Of a DNA stretch of 41,704 bases, positions 32,468 to 39,992 are shown one piece after another. Under the pieces are notes generated by a model that ran no database searches, was not told the DNA's origin, and saw only the letters and a program-made list of their open reading frames with translations. The DNA comes from an uncultured Lachnospiraceae bacterium (GTDB lineage: Bacteria > Bacillota > Clostridia > Lachnospirales > Lachnospiraceae). The DNA lies in NCBI GenBank assembly GCA_910588825.1, contig CAJURF010000027.1:1-41704 (forward strand), given 5' to 3'. Within the stretch, counting starts at the first letter, position 1. The number at the start of each line of letters is the position of its first letter. The position numbers and the translations under genes were made by a program.

Positions 32468-33400
32468 TTATGCCGCACTGCGCATCATCTGGTACGCTTT
32501 GTCAATCATGGGGTTCCCTTCGTATGTCTTCATAAACAGGTTTTCTTTATAGTTTTTCGTGCGGCGGATAGGGGCTGCGTGGGTGGCGAAGTCAGATACC
32601 GCATTGATAAAACGGTATGCGTTATTTCCCAGCCCTTTCAGGTCGGGGGCGTCGAAATAGCGTGCCGCCATATCGTCCCGGAGCTTCTTGATATTCCTGG
32701 CTGTCACAGGGCTGGCGTCTTCTTCCACCGGCAGGAGCATCTCCATATATTCCCTGGCCTGGCGTTCGGTTATTTTCTGCCTGCGGAGGCGTTCGAATTC
32801 CATTCCCAGTGCTTCCATATACTGGTCTGCCATGAACAGGGTGTGCTTCGCTTCCTGGATCTTCCCCTTGATGTTCCCTGTGTGAACCATGCTGAAACTG
32901 CGGCGTGCGGTGTCCAGAGCCAGGTTCAGGGTATTGTTGCAGCATACCCGCACCGGTGTCACTGCCACCCGGACAGCCCCGCTCCCATCATGGGTATTGC
33001 TGAATACCAGGTATGGGCTGATCCTTTCCCCTGCAATCATAAATTCCCGGGGCAGCCTGGCAAGCAGCCATACTTTCCTTCCGTTCTGCAGGGAACCGGC
33101 TGTTTCATATCTCACCCCGGCCCCTAACAGCTCATCGGTAAAGGCAAATGCCTCTGTATTCTGTACTACCCGGTAACGGTCGGTCACCACGCCCAGGAAC
33201 TGGCCGTCAGTGCCCCGGACATTCGCTTTATATCCGTCTATTTTCCCGTTCTGTGTATAAATGATCTTCTGGCACACTTCCCAGTCCAGCCCCGCAAGCC
33301 GGAGTGCTTCCTGTGATGTGGGGGCTTCCTCTACGATTGTCCCTAATCCATGCCATGGTTTTTCCCTTACGGAAAACATTGTTTCTACATTTGCTGCCAT
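32468..33400 (-). CDS. DUF932 (phage/plasmid-related, TIGR03299-like) protein
   Basis: 310 residues from the ATG at 33400 with AAGGAGG nine bases upstream. It carries the family signatures MFSVREKPWHGLGTIVEEAP, GVVTDRYRVVQNTEAFAF, VWLLARLPREFMIAGERISPYLVFSNTHDGSG (as successive blocks), VRVCCNNTLNLAL and FINAVSDFATH. DUF932 proteins are found on phages and plasmids, commonly beside recombination genes; the activity is unknown, though a DNA-related role is likely. It leads the main part of the recombination operon. Confidence 0.88.
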   Translation of the reverse strand: MAANVETMFSVREKPWHGLGTIVEEAPTSQEALRLAGLDWEVCQKIIYTQNGKIDGYKANVRGTDGQFLGVVTDRYRVVQNTEAFAFTDELLGAGVRYETAGSLQNGRKVWLLARLPREFMIAGERISPYLVFSNTHDGSGAVRVAVTPVRVCCNNTLNLALDTARRSFSMVHTGNIKGKIQEAKHTLFMADQYMEALGMEFERLRRQKITERQAREYMEMLLPVEEDASPVTARNIKKLRDDMAARYFDAPDLKGLGNNAYRFINAVSDFATHAAPIRRTKNYKENLFMKTYEGNPMIDKAYQMMRSAA

Positions 33401-33442
33401 TTTGATATCCTCCTTGTTTTTATACTTTCTCAATATGTTTCT

Positions 33443-33616
33443 TTACTTGTGTCCTCCCAGGTTGTCGCTGATGATGCCGATGATGCTTACAAGGGCAGAC
33501 AGCAGGCTGACTACATGCCCCAGCATGGGAAGGTTCCCGTCTTTTCCTGTGTTTTCCCATTTTTGGCCTTTATTGTCCATGCCGGGATTGTGGTGATGGC
33601 TTTTATCCTGCATCAT
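33443..33616 (-). CDS. 57-residue putative membrane peptide
   Basis: Start at the ATG pair 33611-33616, with GGAGGAAT 13 bases upstream; the longer frame has no site. The N-terminus is polar and His-rich (MMQDKSHHHNPGMDNKG). The second half is a single hydrophobic segment (GHVVSLLSALVSIIGIIS) ending DNLGGHK, so it is probably a one-span membrane protein. It lies between a 28-residue peptide ORF and DUF932 in the same direction. No family is known. Confidence 0.45.
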   Translation of the reverse strand: MMQDKSHHHNPGMDNKGQKWENTGKDGNLPMLGHVVSLLSALVSIIGIISDNLGGHK

Positions 33617-33641
33617 GTTCTCTCTGATTCCTCCTTTGCCT

Positions 33642-33728
33642 TTATAAACTGAGCACCAGGGCGGCTGCGAGTACCGCATTCAGGACGCATTCTGCGATTG
33701 CGAGTATTTTTCTTAATACCTTTTTCAT
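33642..33728 (-). CDS. 28-residue hydrophobic peptide ORF
   Basis: A very short ORF whose ATG (33728) follows a near-perfect AAAGGAGGTGA with ideal spacing. The product has three basic residues in its first seven positions and then a continuous hydrophobic helix ending LAAALVLSL. It resembles type I toxin peptides or small membrane regulators, but equally could be a leader whose translation feeds the operon below. It is the first ORF of the recombination operon. Confidence 0.45.
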   Translation of the reverse strand: MKKVLRKILAIAECVLNAVLAAALVLSL

Positions 33729-33865
33729 ATGATGTTTCACCTCCTTTTTTGTGCGTGGATGATAATTTATCAGGAAATTTTTTCTCCAGGGCTCTGGAAG
33801 AAAAGATGGCCTATACTCTGCTGGTTCCATTGTTTTAGGTCATCTTCATAAGAATAATATGTGGT

Positions 33866-33871
33866 TATAAT
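33866..33871 (+). promoter_or_regulatory. Possible -10 box of the AlpA-like gene
   Basis: A consensus TATAAT lies about 60 bp before the AlpA-like start codon. A matching -35 box is not convincing, as for an activated promoter. The same intergenic region must also hold the leftward promoter of the recombination operon. Confidence 0.3.
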
Positions 33872-33933
33872 TTCGGAAACAGCGTATTAAGGGACATGGT
33901 AAACTGTGCCGGGAATAACAGGAGGTGTTTGAA

Positions 33934-34116
33934 ATGTTTAAAGAATATGCAGATATCATGACTGCTAAAGAGGCTATGGAGGCTCTTGGTATAGGGAAGA
34001 ATCTTATGTATAGGCTGTTGAATGAGGGGGAGATTAAAGCTATACGTGTTGGCGGGAAAGTTTGGCGGATCAGCCGGAAGTCGCTTTCTGATTATGCGAA
34101 AATGCATATAAATTAA
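33934..34116 (+). CDS. AlpA/excisionase-family helix-turn-helix protein
   Basis: 60 residues from the ATG at 33934 (AGGAGG eight bases upstream; a GTG nine bases earlier overlaps the site). It is a single MerR-like winged helix: MTAKEAMEALGIGKNLMYRLL, then the basic wing IKAIRVGGKVWRISRKSL. Such proteins act as excisionases or small transcription regulators. Since a Tn916-type Xis already exists near the integrase, this one more likely regulates the divergent recombination operon. A strong terminator follows four bases after the stop. Confidence 0.82.
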   Translation: MFKEYADIMTAKEAMEALGIGKNLMYRLLNEGEIKAIRVGGKVWRISRKSLSDYAKMHIN

Positions 34117-34119
34117 AAA

Positions 34120-34154
34120 GGACTTGCAGATGACATCTTATCATCTGCAAGTCC
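34120..34154 (+). terminator. Strong rho-independent terminator
   Basis: A 14-bp perfect stem (34120-34133/34141-34154) with a 7-nt loop is followed by CCATTTTTG. It ends the AlpA-like gene. Confidence 0.85.
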
Positions 34155-34265
34155 CCATTTTTGATATAGTACCTACAGGTTAAGCCATTTTTTAGATTGA
34201 CCAGACAGGTTTGTATCAAAAATATTATTCAGATAAAGCAAGGCAAAATACCCCTGTGATAGCTT

Positions 34266-34480
34266 TTAAAATCCAAAAAAATTCTCTCTATCCTTGCGTC
34301 CACTATCCAGGTTCATATCAAATTTCGTCCCGAACTTCACAAATGTCTTTGTGTTACCGAGGACAATGGGGCGGACTATGTTTGGGCGATGCTCATAATC
34401 CAATGCTACACAAAATGCATTTTGTTTCCATATATGTATTTCTGCTGGCGGTACAGTCCTAAGATTCCTTGGATGAGCGG
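34266..34480 (-). pseudogene. Degraded IS1182-type transposase fragment
   Basis: Read leftward, one frame gives LGLYRQQKYIYGNKMHFV, a stop, then HWIMSIAQ. A second frame continues as NIVRPIVLGNTKTFVKFG and TKFDMNLDSG. Together they match the middle of IS1182-family DDE transposases (YRQQK-Y, RI-SI-QP, VRPIVRGK, FGAKFD). At least one frameshift and a stop are present and both ends are missing. No terminal repeats were seen. The rest of 34155-34667 has no gene that can be supported. Confidence 0.72.
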
Positions 34481-34667
34481 GGATTCTGCTGTCTTTATAT
34501 GCAAACATGTATTATTGATTTACACAACATTTCTGTCGTTATGCATTTATGGAAATCAACAAGGGTGCTGTGATTTCTCGGTGCGTTTATACATGAAAAC
34601 CAGTGATTAAACACTAATCATCAAACACTGATTCTCCAACAAAAGAACAGGTTGTATCTTTATGTTT

Positions 34668-36269
34668 CTAAAAAACATACTGGTGGTACCATTGCCCCAT
34701 TTTTTGCCGCGCTTCTTCGTTTCCTTGTGATGCAGATCGTCTCAACCATTCTTCAGCTTTTTGATAGTTTTGGGATGTACCACTTCCTCCGTGGTAACAC
34801 TTCCCCACCTCTAATTGTGCATTAGCGTTTCCTTGTTCAGCCGCTTTCATAAACCACTTAAATGCTTCTGTTCTGTCCAACATAACCGCACCGCCTTTGC
34901 TATATAAAAGCCCTACCATATATTGGGCATCTGGATCACCTTGTTCGGCAGCTTTCATATACCACTTAAATGCTTCTTTTTTATTCTCCGCAACTCCGTC
35001 TCCATAATAATAACAATTTCCCACAAAATATTGAGCTTCTGGACCACCTTGTTCGGCAGCTTTCATAAACCATTTAAATGCCTCTTGCGTATTTGGGGCA
35101 ATGCCTTCTCCATTCATGTAGCTACATCCGACAGAACATTGGGCAGGGGCAAAATCCTGTTGAGCCCCCTTCATATACCATTTGAATCCTTCTGTCTTAT
35201 TCTCTGCAACTCCGTCTCCATAATAATAGCAATGCCCAAGCCAATATTGAGCCTCGGCATAACCGCCTTCCGCTGCAATACTAAAATATTTTACAGCTTG
35301 TGAATAATCTTCTTCATTAACATAAGACGCACGTCCAAGTTCGGTAATTTCAGCATAGTCCCTGATATCTGATGTTGTCACATCTTCATTGATTGGACTT
35401 TCTCTCCTGACTGAAACCAACCCATTTTTGACATTGATTTTGCTGTCCAAAAAAGCATCATATATCTCATCCATGGATAATGAGACGGATGCATCCAGTC
35501 TTCCTGCCTGTATGATCTCCTTGATCAGTACTCGTTTATCTTTCATCTTTCTGGCAAGATCAGGCAGGAAATAATAGCTCTCCATAACACCTAGAATGAC
35601 GCTGGCCATGAAATTATCCCTGATTGTGCCAAGTTCCAGATGGATCTGCCCAACATCTTCCATAGGCAGCACTAGGATGCTGGCAAGGTATTCCGTCAGC
35701 TTTATCTGGTTGCCACTCAGTATATTCTGCGCATAAAGGCTCCGGCTTATAATATCCAGTTTCCGGTTATCCTCCAGGATCCTGTTGTCAAACTGCGACA
35801 TCACTTGGCAGACCGCGACAATCGGGGGAACCTGGCTATAAACCCCATGGTCAATTTCCGTTACGAGCATATGGAAATTGTCAACGCTGTCTATCTTTTC
35901 ATTCAGTTTTCCCACAAATGCCCCCAGCATCTGTTTTAACTGGGTATGGTCTGCATAGAGTTCATTGATCTGTACGCCCAGGCTCATCATAACATTATGG
36001 TCTATACAATTCCTATTGTATAATTCTGCAATCGCTTCTGACAGATAAACATTCATTTTTTCGTGGTTTTGTCGTATTTCTGCCAGTGTCAATTTATTTT
36101 TCCCGGCTATCGTTTTCGCCATCCGCTGGAACCAGTTCTGAGATTCCATTGCCGATGCCTTGCCCTCAATGTCATTCATCAGTGCAGTCATTCCTGCCAG
36201 GATCATATTAATCTTTCCAGACTGCTGCTGTGCCAGATAATTCATATCTTCTGTTGCTACAATGCTCAT
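34668..36269 (-). CDS. Sel1-repeat protein with conserved-looking helical N-terminal domain
   Basis: 533 residues with AAGGAAGGAAA upstream. Residues 1-~270 form a helical domain (SGKINMILAGMTALMNDIEG, NWFQRMAKTIAGKNKLTLAEI, NEKIDSVDNFHMLVTEIDHGVY). The author recalls this type of N-terminus in other bacterial Sel1 proteins. Residues ~320-530 are about six Sel1 repeats of 36 residues (A..WY.KAAEQG...AQ..G..Y..G.GV). Sel1 arrays bind proteins or signals. There is no signal peptide, so it is cytoplasmic. It follows the glycine-rich membrane protein gene by 13 bp and is the third gene of the WYL-led operon, suggesting the sensor or scaffold of that system. Confidence 0.8.
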   Translation of the reverse strand: MSIVATEDMNYLAQQQSGKINMILAGMTALMNDIEGKASAMESQNWFQRMAKTIAGKNKLTLAEIRQNHEKMNVYLSEAIAELYNRNCIDHNVMMSLGVQINELYADHTQLKQMLGAFVGKLNEKIDSVDNFHMLVTEIDHGVYSQVPPIVAVCQVMSQFDNRILEDNRKLDIISRSLYAQNILSGNQIKLTEYLASILVLPMEDVGQIHLELGTIRDNFMASVILGVMESYYFLPDLARKMKDKRVLIKEIIQAGRLDASVSLSMDEIYDAFLDSKINVKNGLVSVRRESPINEDVTTSDIRDYAEITELGRASYVNEEDYSQAVKYFSIAAEGGYAEAQYWLGHCYYYGDGVAENKTEGFKWYMKGAQQDFAPAQCSVGCSYMNGEGIAPNTQEAFKWFMKAAEQGGPEAQYFVGNCYYYGDGVAENKKEAFKWYMKAAEQGDPDAQYMVGLLYSKGGAVMLDRTEAFKWFMKAAEQGNANAQLEVGKCYHGGSGTSQNYQKAEEWLRRSASQGNEEARQKMGQWYHQYVF

Positions 36270-36282
36270 TTTCTTTCCTTCC

Positions 36283-37431
36283 TTAGATTAAATTGTATAA
36301 GTCCTGCAGTTCTTTGTTCAGTTCCATGCTTCGGTTTTTTAATTCCTGGTGAGCCACGGACTGCCGCTGCATCTGAGTGACAAATATGTAGTACTGTTCC
36401 GATGCGTTCTGCATACTTTCAATCAAATCCTGATTGATTAATGCCATACTTTGATAATATTTCGCTTTGCCCAAAATCTCTTTATATTTTCCCCTCCCAA
36501 AACAGGGTGCTATAATCCGGTTGACCGCGCCCCCTACCACAAAGGCAACCGGAATCGTCAGTAATGTGGAAGCACCCGCTGCTGTTACTGCCGCGGAAAC
36601 CGGAATCATGATTCCTGCCGTTGCTCCGGACGTTACTGCAGATTCCCCTCCTGCCTTCAGAATTTCCTCTAAATATTCCTGGTCTGTGATCTGTCCGCTT
36701 TTCCAGGATTTATAGGACACAATCGTTTCTGTCCCGATGCCTATCACGCATCCAATCAGCCCCGCTTTTGCCATTGTCCCGGCTACGTTTTTAAAATTAT
36801 AGGATGGGCACGCCGTTCCATCCTTAATCTGCTCCATCCTTTTATCTGTGGAATTTTTTATCGTCTCTGCATCCTGGAAACTTTCAACATTCTGATATCC
36901 ATTTTGTTTGACAACACTGGTCTTCTCGGCATTTGTTACAACAGTCATGTCTTTTGGCGTGTTTTTTAAATGGGGATTCGTTTTGCTACGATAGGCTTTC
37001 ATCTGGTATTCTGAACTTTTACCTGTAAGCAGGTTATATTTGGTTACATCACTGCCCACCCGGTTTGACACATCCCCGGCATCAAAGGTCTTGAAAAGAT
37101 TCTTTGGACTCCTTCTCTGTGCTGTTATCCAATCCCGTTCATAGCCTTTGCCCTGAAGCTGTTTCATCATCCATTCTTCTTTTCCGGCCCCCTGGCTGAT
37201 ATACTGCTGCATGGACTCATTAGAGGCAAATATTCCAGAACCCCTATAATTCCTTTCCATCCATTTCCAGAATTCCACATTATTTGTCAGCGCATTGCTG
37301 CCCTGATCCGCAACCGCTGCAGAAGACAGATAATTTACATTTTGTCTTGCTACAAGCTGGCTGGTGTCATTCATCATCTGTATCACATCATCGTCGGATA
37401 CGTTTGCTAATTCATGCTTAAGATTATCCAT
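36283..37431 (-). CDS. Glycine-rich membrane protein with possible nuclease-like core
   Basis: 382 residues with TAGGAG upstream. Residues ~1-200 are soluble and include SDVTKYNLLTGKSSEYQMKAY followed by a lysine-rich region and MTVVTNAEK. That order recalls the D…E-x-K strands of PD-(D/E)XK folds, but the active-site residues are not certain. Residues ~215-310 hold two or three Gly/Ala-rich hydrophobic segments (AGLIGCVIGIGTETIVSY; TSGATAGIMIPVSAAVTAA; LLTIPVAFVVGGAVNRII) of glycine-zipper type, suited to membrane insertion. The C-terminus is helical. It lies between the WYL regulator and the Sel1 gene, and would be the effector if this is a defence locus. Confidence 0.62.
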   Translation of the reverse strand: MDNLKHELANVSDDDVIQMMNDTSQLVARQNVNYLSSAAVADQGSNALTNNVEFWKWMERNYRGSGIFASNESMQQYISQGAGKEEWMMKQLQGKGYERDWITAQRRSPKNLFKTFDAGDVSNRVGSDVTKYNLLTGKSSEYQMKAYRSKTNPHLKNTPKDMTVVTNAEKTSVVKQNGYQNVESFQDAETIKNSTDKRMEQIKDGTACPSYNFKNVAGTMAKAGLIGCVIGIGTETIVSYKSWKSGQITDQEYLEEILKAGGESAVTSGATAGIMIPVSAAVTAAGASTLLTIPVAFVVGGAVNRIIAPCFGRGKYKEILGKAKYYQSMALINQDLIESMQNASEQYYIFVTQMQRQSVAHQELKNRSMELNKELQDLYNLI

Positions 37432-37465
37432 TTCGTCTGCTCCTAACCAGGTATGCCCTGTGCTT

Positions 37466-38431
37466 TTATCTTATCGTTACCTTACTGATATTTTCCCCCT
37501 GGCTCCGCAGCCACATATCAATACCAGTCCCAAACACTTCTGCCGATACCTTATAAACTCCGTCTTCTTCCGAAAGAACCTCTGCCGTCGGAAGCCTGTC
37601 CAGAACCGCATCAATGTCACTCCCGCAATATTCAAAGGCCACTTTTTGCAGCTTCCCGCCATACATGAACTGGATCCGCTTCCGGAATTCCCCTTCCTGG
37701 AACCTGTCACGGTATGGGATATGGAACCTCTCGTCTAAGACTTTCAGACTTTTTATCCGGTCAATTCGGTAGATTGTCGGGAAAGAATCGTTGATGACAT
37801 CAAAGTGTTCCCGAATCTCTTTATCGTCAATGAACGCCGTCAGATAAAAATAATACTCAGAGAACATGACTGCCACAGGCTGCAGCTTCCTCTCGACCAG
37901 TTTTTTATCTTTTGACCTCTGATATTCAACTTGGATATAGCGTTCTTTTTTGATAGCCTGCCCGATTTCCCACATCTTGTCTATAAATATGGTCTTATGC
38001 CGCGGCTCTATATAATGGAATTCTTCGTTTATAATCAGCTCCCTGACCAGCCGCTGTTCGGATTCCGGTATACAGCATGATACCAGTTCGTGCAGAATAC
38101 TTTCCATCTCCTTTTTTGTGAATGCACGGCTGTCCAGCAGTATTTTACAGACAGCTAATATCTCACTGTTCGAGAGTCCCATCTTATCCCGCTTTTTTAA
38201 GCGGTAGCCTTTTTCTTTCCGGTCATACACAACCATATCCATATGCCCGCCATCCGCTCCGTCATTTTCAAGATAATCCCGGATTCCTTCAATATCCCTT
38301 TTGATACTGCGTTCATGCACTCCATAATTCTGCATTTCTTCTTCTATATTTACCAGCCGGCCCTCCTTCAGCTTTGTATAAATCCCCAATACCCGGTTTA
38401 CCTTGGCACGGCCTTCACTTTCTCCTGTCAC
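37466..38431 (-). CDS. WYL-domain transcriptional regulator
   Basis: 321 residues with a GTG start at 38431 behind AAAGGAG. The N-terminal winged helix (NRVLGIYTKLKEGRLVNIEEEM … VHERSIKRDIEGIRDYL) is of the YafY/DeoR-like type. The WYL core follows at ~150-235 (YIQVEYQRSKDKKLVERKLQPVAVMFSEYYFYLTAF) and the WCX-like C-terminal extension at ~245-320. WYL regulators bind nucleic-acid-derived signals and often repress phage-defence operons such as BREX or CBASS. It heads the three-gene leftward operon, 34 bp before the membrane-protein gene. A 12-bp dyad upstream could be its operator. Confidence 0.88.
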   Translation of the reverse strand: MTGESEGRAKVNRVLGIYTKLKEGRLVNIEEEMQNYGVHERSIKRDIEGIRDYLENDGADGGHMDMVVYDRKEKGYRLKKRDKMGLSNSEILAVCKILLDSRAFTKKEMESILHELVSCCIPESEQRLVRELIINEEFHYIEPRHKTIFIDKMWEIGQAIKKERYIQVEYQRSKDKKLVERKLQPVAVMFSEYYFYLTAFIDDKEIREHFDVINDSFPTIYRIDRIKSLKVLDERFHIPYRDRFQEGEFRKRIQFMYGGKLQKVAFEYCGSDIDAVLDRLPTAEVLSEEDGVYKVSAEVFGTGIDMWLRSQGENISKVTIR

Positions 38432-38478
38432 AATACTGCCACTCCTTTCTACATATTTTCATACATAGAATACCATAC

Positions 38479-38505
38479 CAGGAGGACAGAAACTGTCATC
38501 CTGGG
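38479..38505. promoter_or_regulatory. Near-perfect dyad upstream of the WYL gene
   Basis: Arms 38479-38490 and 38494-38505 pair over 12 bp with one mismatch around a 3-nt centre. The dyad lies 48 bp before the WYL start codon and is a good candidate for an autoregulatory operator. On the plus strand it is followed by TATTTTTTG, so it could also act as a rightward terminator. Confidence 0.5.
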
Positions 38506-38675
38506 TATTTTTTGTTACTATCTTTCCATTTCATTCGTTCCATTATCTCAACTGCATAAACAATTTCAATTCCTTAAACAACGGCCCCTAGTTTGCGTAT
38601 AGTCGTTATTATTATACGATAAAACATATTCATGTGCAACGCTAAAATAAATAAAATTAACGAAAAAGTATATGG

Positions 38676-38993
38676 ATGGTAAAAAATATGATTGATGTAT
38701 TGGAACGTATTACTTCTTACCGGCAGAAGAAAGGTTGGACAGAGTACCAGCTTGCAGAACGATCGGGGCTTACCCAATCCACGATATCTTCCTGGTATCG
38801 GAAAAACATAGTCCCCACGATTCCCTCCCTTGAAAAAGTCTGTACGGCATTGGGTATTACCCTATCCCAATTTTTTGCGACAGATGAGGACAGTTTTTCT
38901 TTGACAGACACTCAAAAAGAGCTGCTCCAAGAAGCAGCCCGGCTGACGGAACAGCAGCAAAAGTCCCTGATTGATTTCTTCCGCACTTTGTAA
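38676..38993 (+). CDS. XRE-family helix-turn-helix regulator
   Basis: 105 residues (101 if the second ATG at 38688 is used, which fits homologues starting MIDVLERI). The helix-turn-helix is textbook: RQKKGWTEYQLAERSGLTQS, then TISSWYRKNIVPTIPSLEKV (15-54), with a LGITLSQFF helix. The C-terminus (TDTQKELLQEAARLTEQQQK) is a dimerisation helix. It is divergent from the WYL regulator and convergent with a small DUF6809-like gene. It may control neighbouring genes; which ones cannot be read from the sequence. Confidence 0.85.
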   Translation: MVKNMIDVLERITSYRQKKGWTEYQLAERSGLTQSTISSWYRKNIVPTIPSLEKVCTALGITLSQFFATDEDSFSLTDTQKELLQEAARLTEQQQKSLIDFFRTL

Positions 38994-39018
38994 AAAAAAT
39001 TAGAGTTAACACTTTTAA

Positions 39019-39261
39019 TCACTGCCTGCATGCCATACATAATTGCATTGCATAACGAAATCCTCTATAAAAACCAGCTTCTTCCCCAGCCTCTGCAGCT
39101 CTAAAAGCCATATCCCTACATCTTTCATATGCTGTCTGACCAGGATATGCTCCGCTGCTTTCCATTAAATGCAGGATTTCTTTTTTCAACATAAGACTTA
39201 TGTCGTCTTCATCTATTTCCTGCATCAGATTTTTGTAAAGTTTTTGCAATGTTTTATCCAT
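39019..39261 (-). CDS. Small helical protein, DUF6809-like
   Basis: 80 residues with AAAAGGAACC before the ATG. It is a helical protein ending in EEAGFYRGFRYAMQLCMACRQ, a pattern shared with the 85-residue protein at 135-392. Two such proteins at opposite ends of the window hint at a family that multiplies with mobile DNA. The function is unknown. The gene is preceded by a copy of a dyad-containing promoter sequence also found at 40155-40195, so the same regulator may act on both. Confidence 0.55.
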   Translation of the reverse strand: MDKTLQKLYKNLMQEIDEDDISLMLKKEILHLMESSGAYPGQTAYERCRDMAFRAAEAGEEAGFYRGFRYAMQLCMACRQ

Positions 39262-39364
39262 ACTTGGTTCCTTTTCTTATATCGTTGGTGCATCTAGCAG
39301 GAGAGAGGGCTTAAAAATCCCCCTATCCAACCGAAGTAATCTTCTTGATTGCTTTTTATGCCAT

Positions 39365-39420
39365 TAAATACAGGATAGCATATCAAGGTGACAGTTCTTC
39401 TCCTTGTAATTTCTTAAACA
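39365..39420 (-). promoter_or_regulatory. Repeated promoter/operator sequence (copy 1)
   Basis: ATAGCATAT followed by an imperfect dyad (AAGGTGACA … TCTCCTT) and ATTTCTT matches 40155-40195 at most positions. It lies about 110-150 bp upstream of the small gene at 39261. Confidence 0.4.
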
Positions 39421-39608
39421 ATCAGAACTGAATACTTCGCTGTGCCATGCTCTCGTATGTTATGTAGCTTTCCGTATATATACATAATATTTATAGGAAA
39501 GCGTTCTCAATTTTAGTGTTTTTCCTATCCCATTATTTTATCATCACATTTAATGCATATCCAAAAGACATTATTGTCCCAAAAGAAGATCGGTGCGGAA
39601 ATTTTTCA

Positions 39609-39671
39609 AAACGCCAGGAGCCAGTTAGTTGTAAAGACTGAATTTCTTGTTTTGGCTGGTTTCCGGCGTTT
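39609..39671. ncRNA. Long stem-loop in the gene-free region, possible structured RNA
   Basis: Positions 39609-39624 pair with 39656-39671 (16 bp, one mismatch, two G·T) around a ~31-nt loop. The surrounding 39262-39701 has no supportable gene. It lies downstream of the small leftward gene ending at 39702, so it may be its 3' structure, but the lack of a T tract argues against a simple terminator. Confidence 0.35.
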
Positions 39672-39701
39672 ATCGGCAGGGTGCCCAAACAGCTTTCTAT
39701 T

Positions 39702-39992
39702 TTAATTCTTCAGCAGCCCTAACTGCACAAACATTTTCACAGTATCTTTAATCCCCGCTATGTAGGAAATATCTGAATAGCGGATGCCTGCCGTTTTCAC
39801 ACAGGCTATGTAATCATCAATCAGGACTCTTTGTTTTCTTGGCAGATCAAGTCCCAGGTACCTCTGTCCGAGGGCGTCCTCATCCCTTTTATCCATCAAA
39901 TATACTTCATCCTCCAGGGTAAGTTTTTCCCGGCTCTCATCTATAAAGTCTCTTATCCCCATATTTATCAGTTTATCCATTATATTTTCCAT
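39702..39992 (-). CDS. Small uncharacterised protein
   Basis: 96 residues from the ATG at 39992 (GGAG seven bases upstream). It has a helical, charged start and a conserved-looking middle (RYLGLDLPRKQRVLIDDYIA, then CVKTAGIRYSDISYIAGIKD). No catalytic motif or membrane segment is visible; the author has seen similar short proteins in gut Clostridia but cannot name the family with confidence. Its start overlaps the end of the 44-residue ORF upstream by 13 bp, so the two are coupled. Confidence 0.6.
   Translation of the reverse strand: MENIMDKLINMGIRDFIDESREKLTLEDEVYLMDKRDEDALGQRYLGLDLPRKQRVLIDDYIACVKTAGIRYSDISYIAGIKDTVKMFVQLGLLKN

Larger units (their letters stand above)
20246..34154. mobile_element. 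Integrative mobilizable element (minimum extent; right end not found)
   Basis: The left end is marked by integrase, excisionase and a cluster of TTTACACA motifs. The body carries DUF6075, a DUF927-like ATPase, an AT-rich zinc-finger gene, a palindrome-rich intergenic region, MobC, a short relaxase, and a recombination operon (Rad52-like, YqaJ, DUF932). No type IV secretion genes are present in the window, so it would be mobilised by a helper rather than self-transmissible. The right boundary given is the end of the last gene that clearly belongs with the recombination module. The true end may lie beyond the window. Confidence 0.65.

Noticed and set aside
34211..34508. Intact small genes in the 34.2-34.5 kb gap
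   Set aside because: The only protein-like signal is a transposase split over two frames with a stop, so it is a remnant.
34800..35290. Regularly spaced similar sequences of ~108 bp
   Set aside because: These are Sel1 repeats of 36 codons in one protein, not a DNA-level repeat element.
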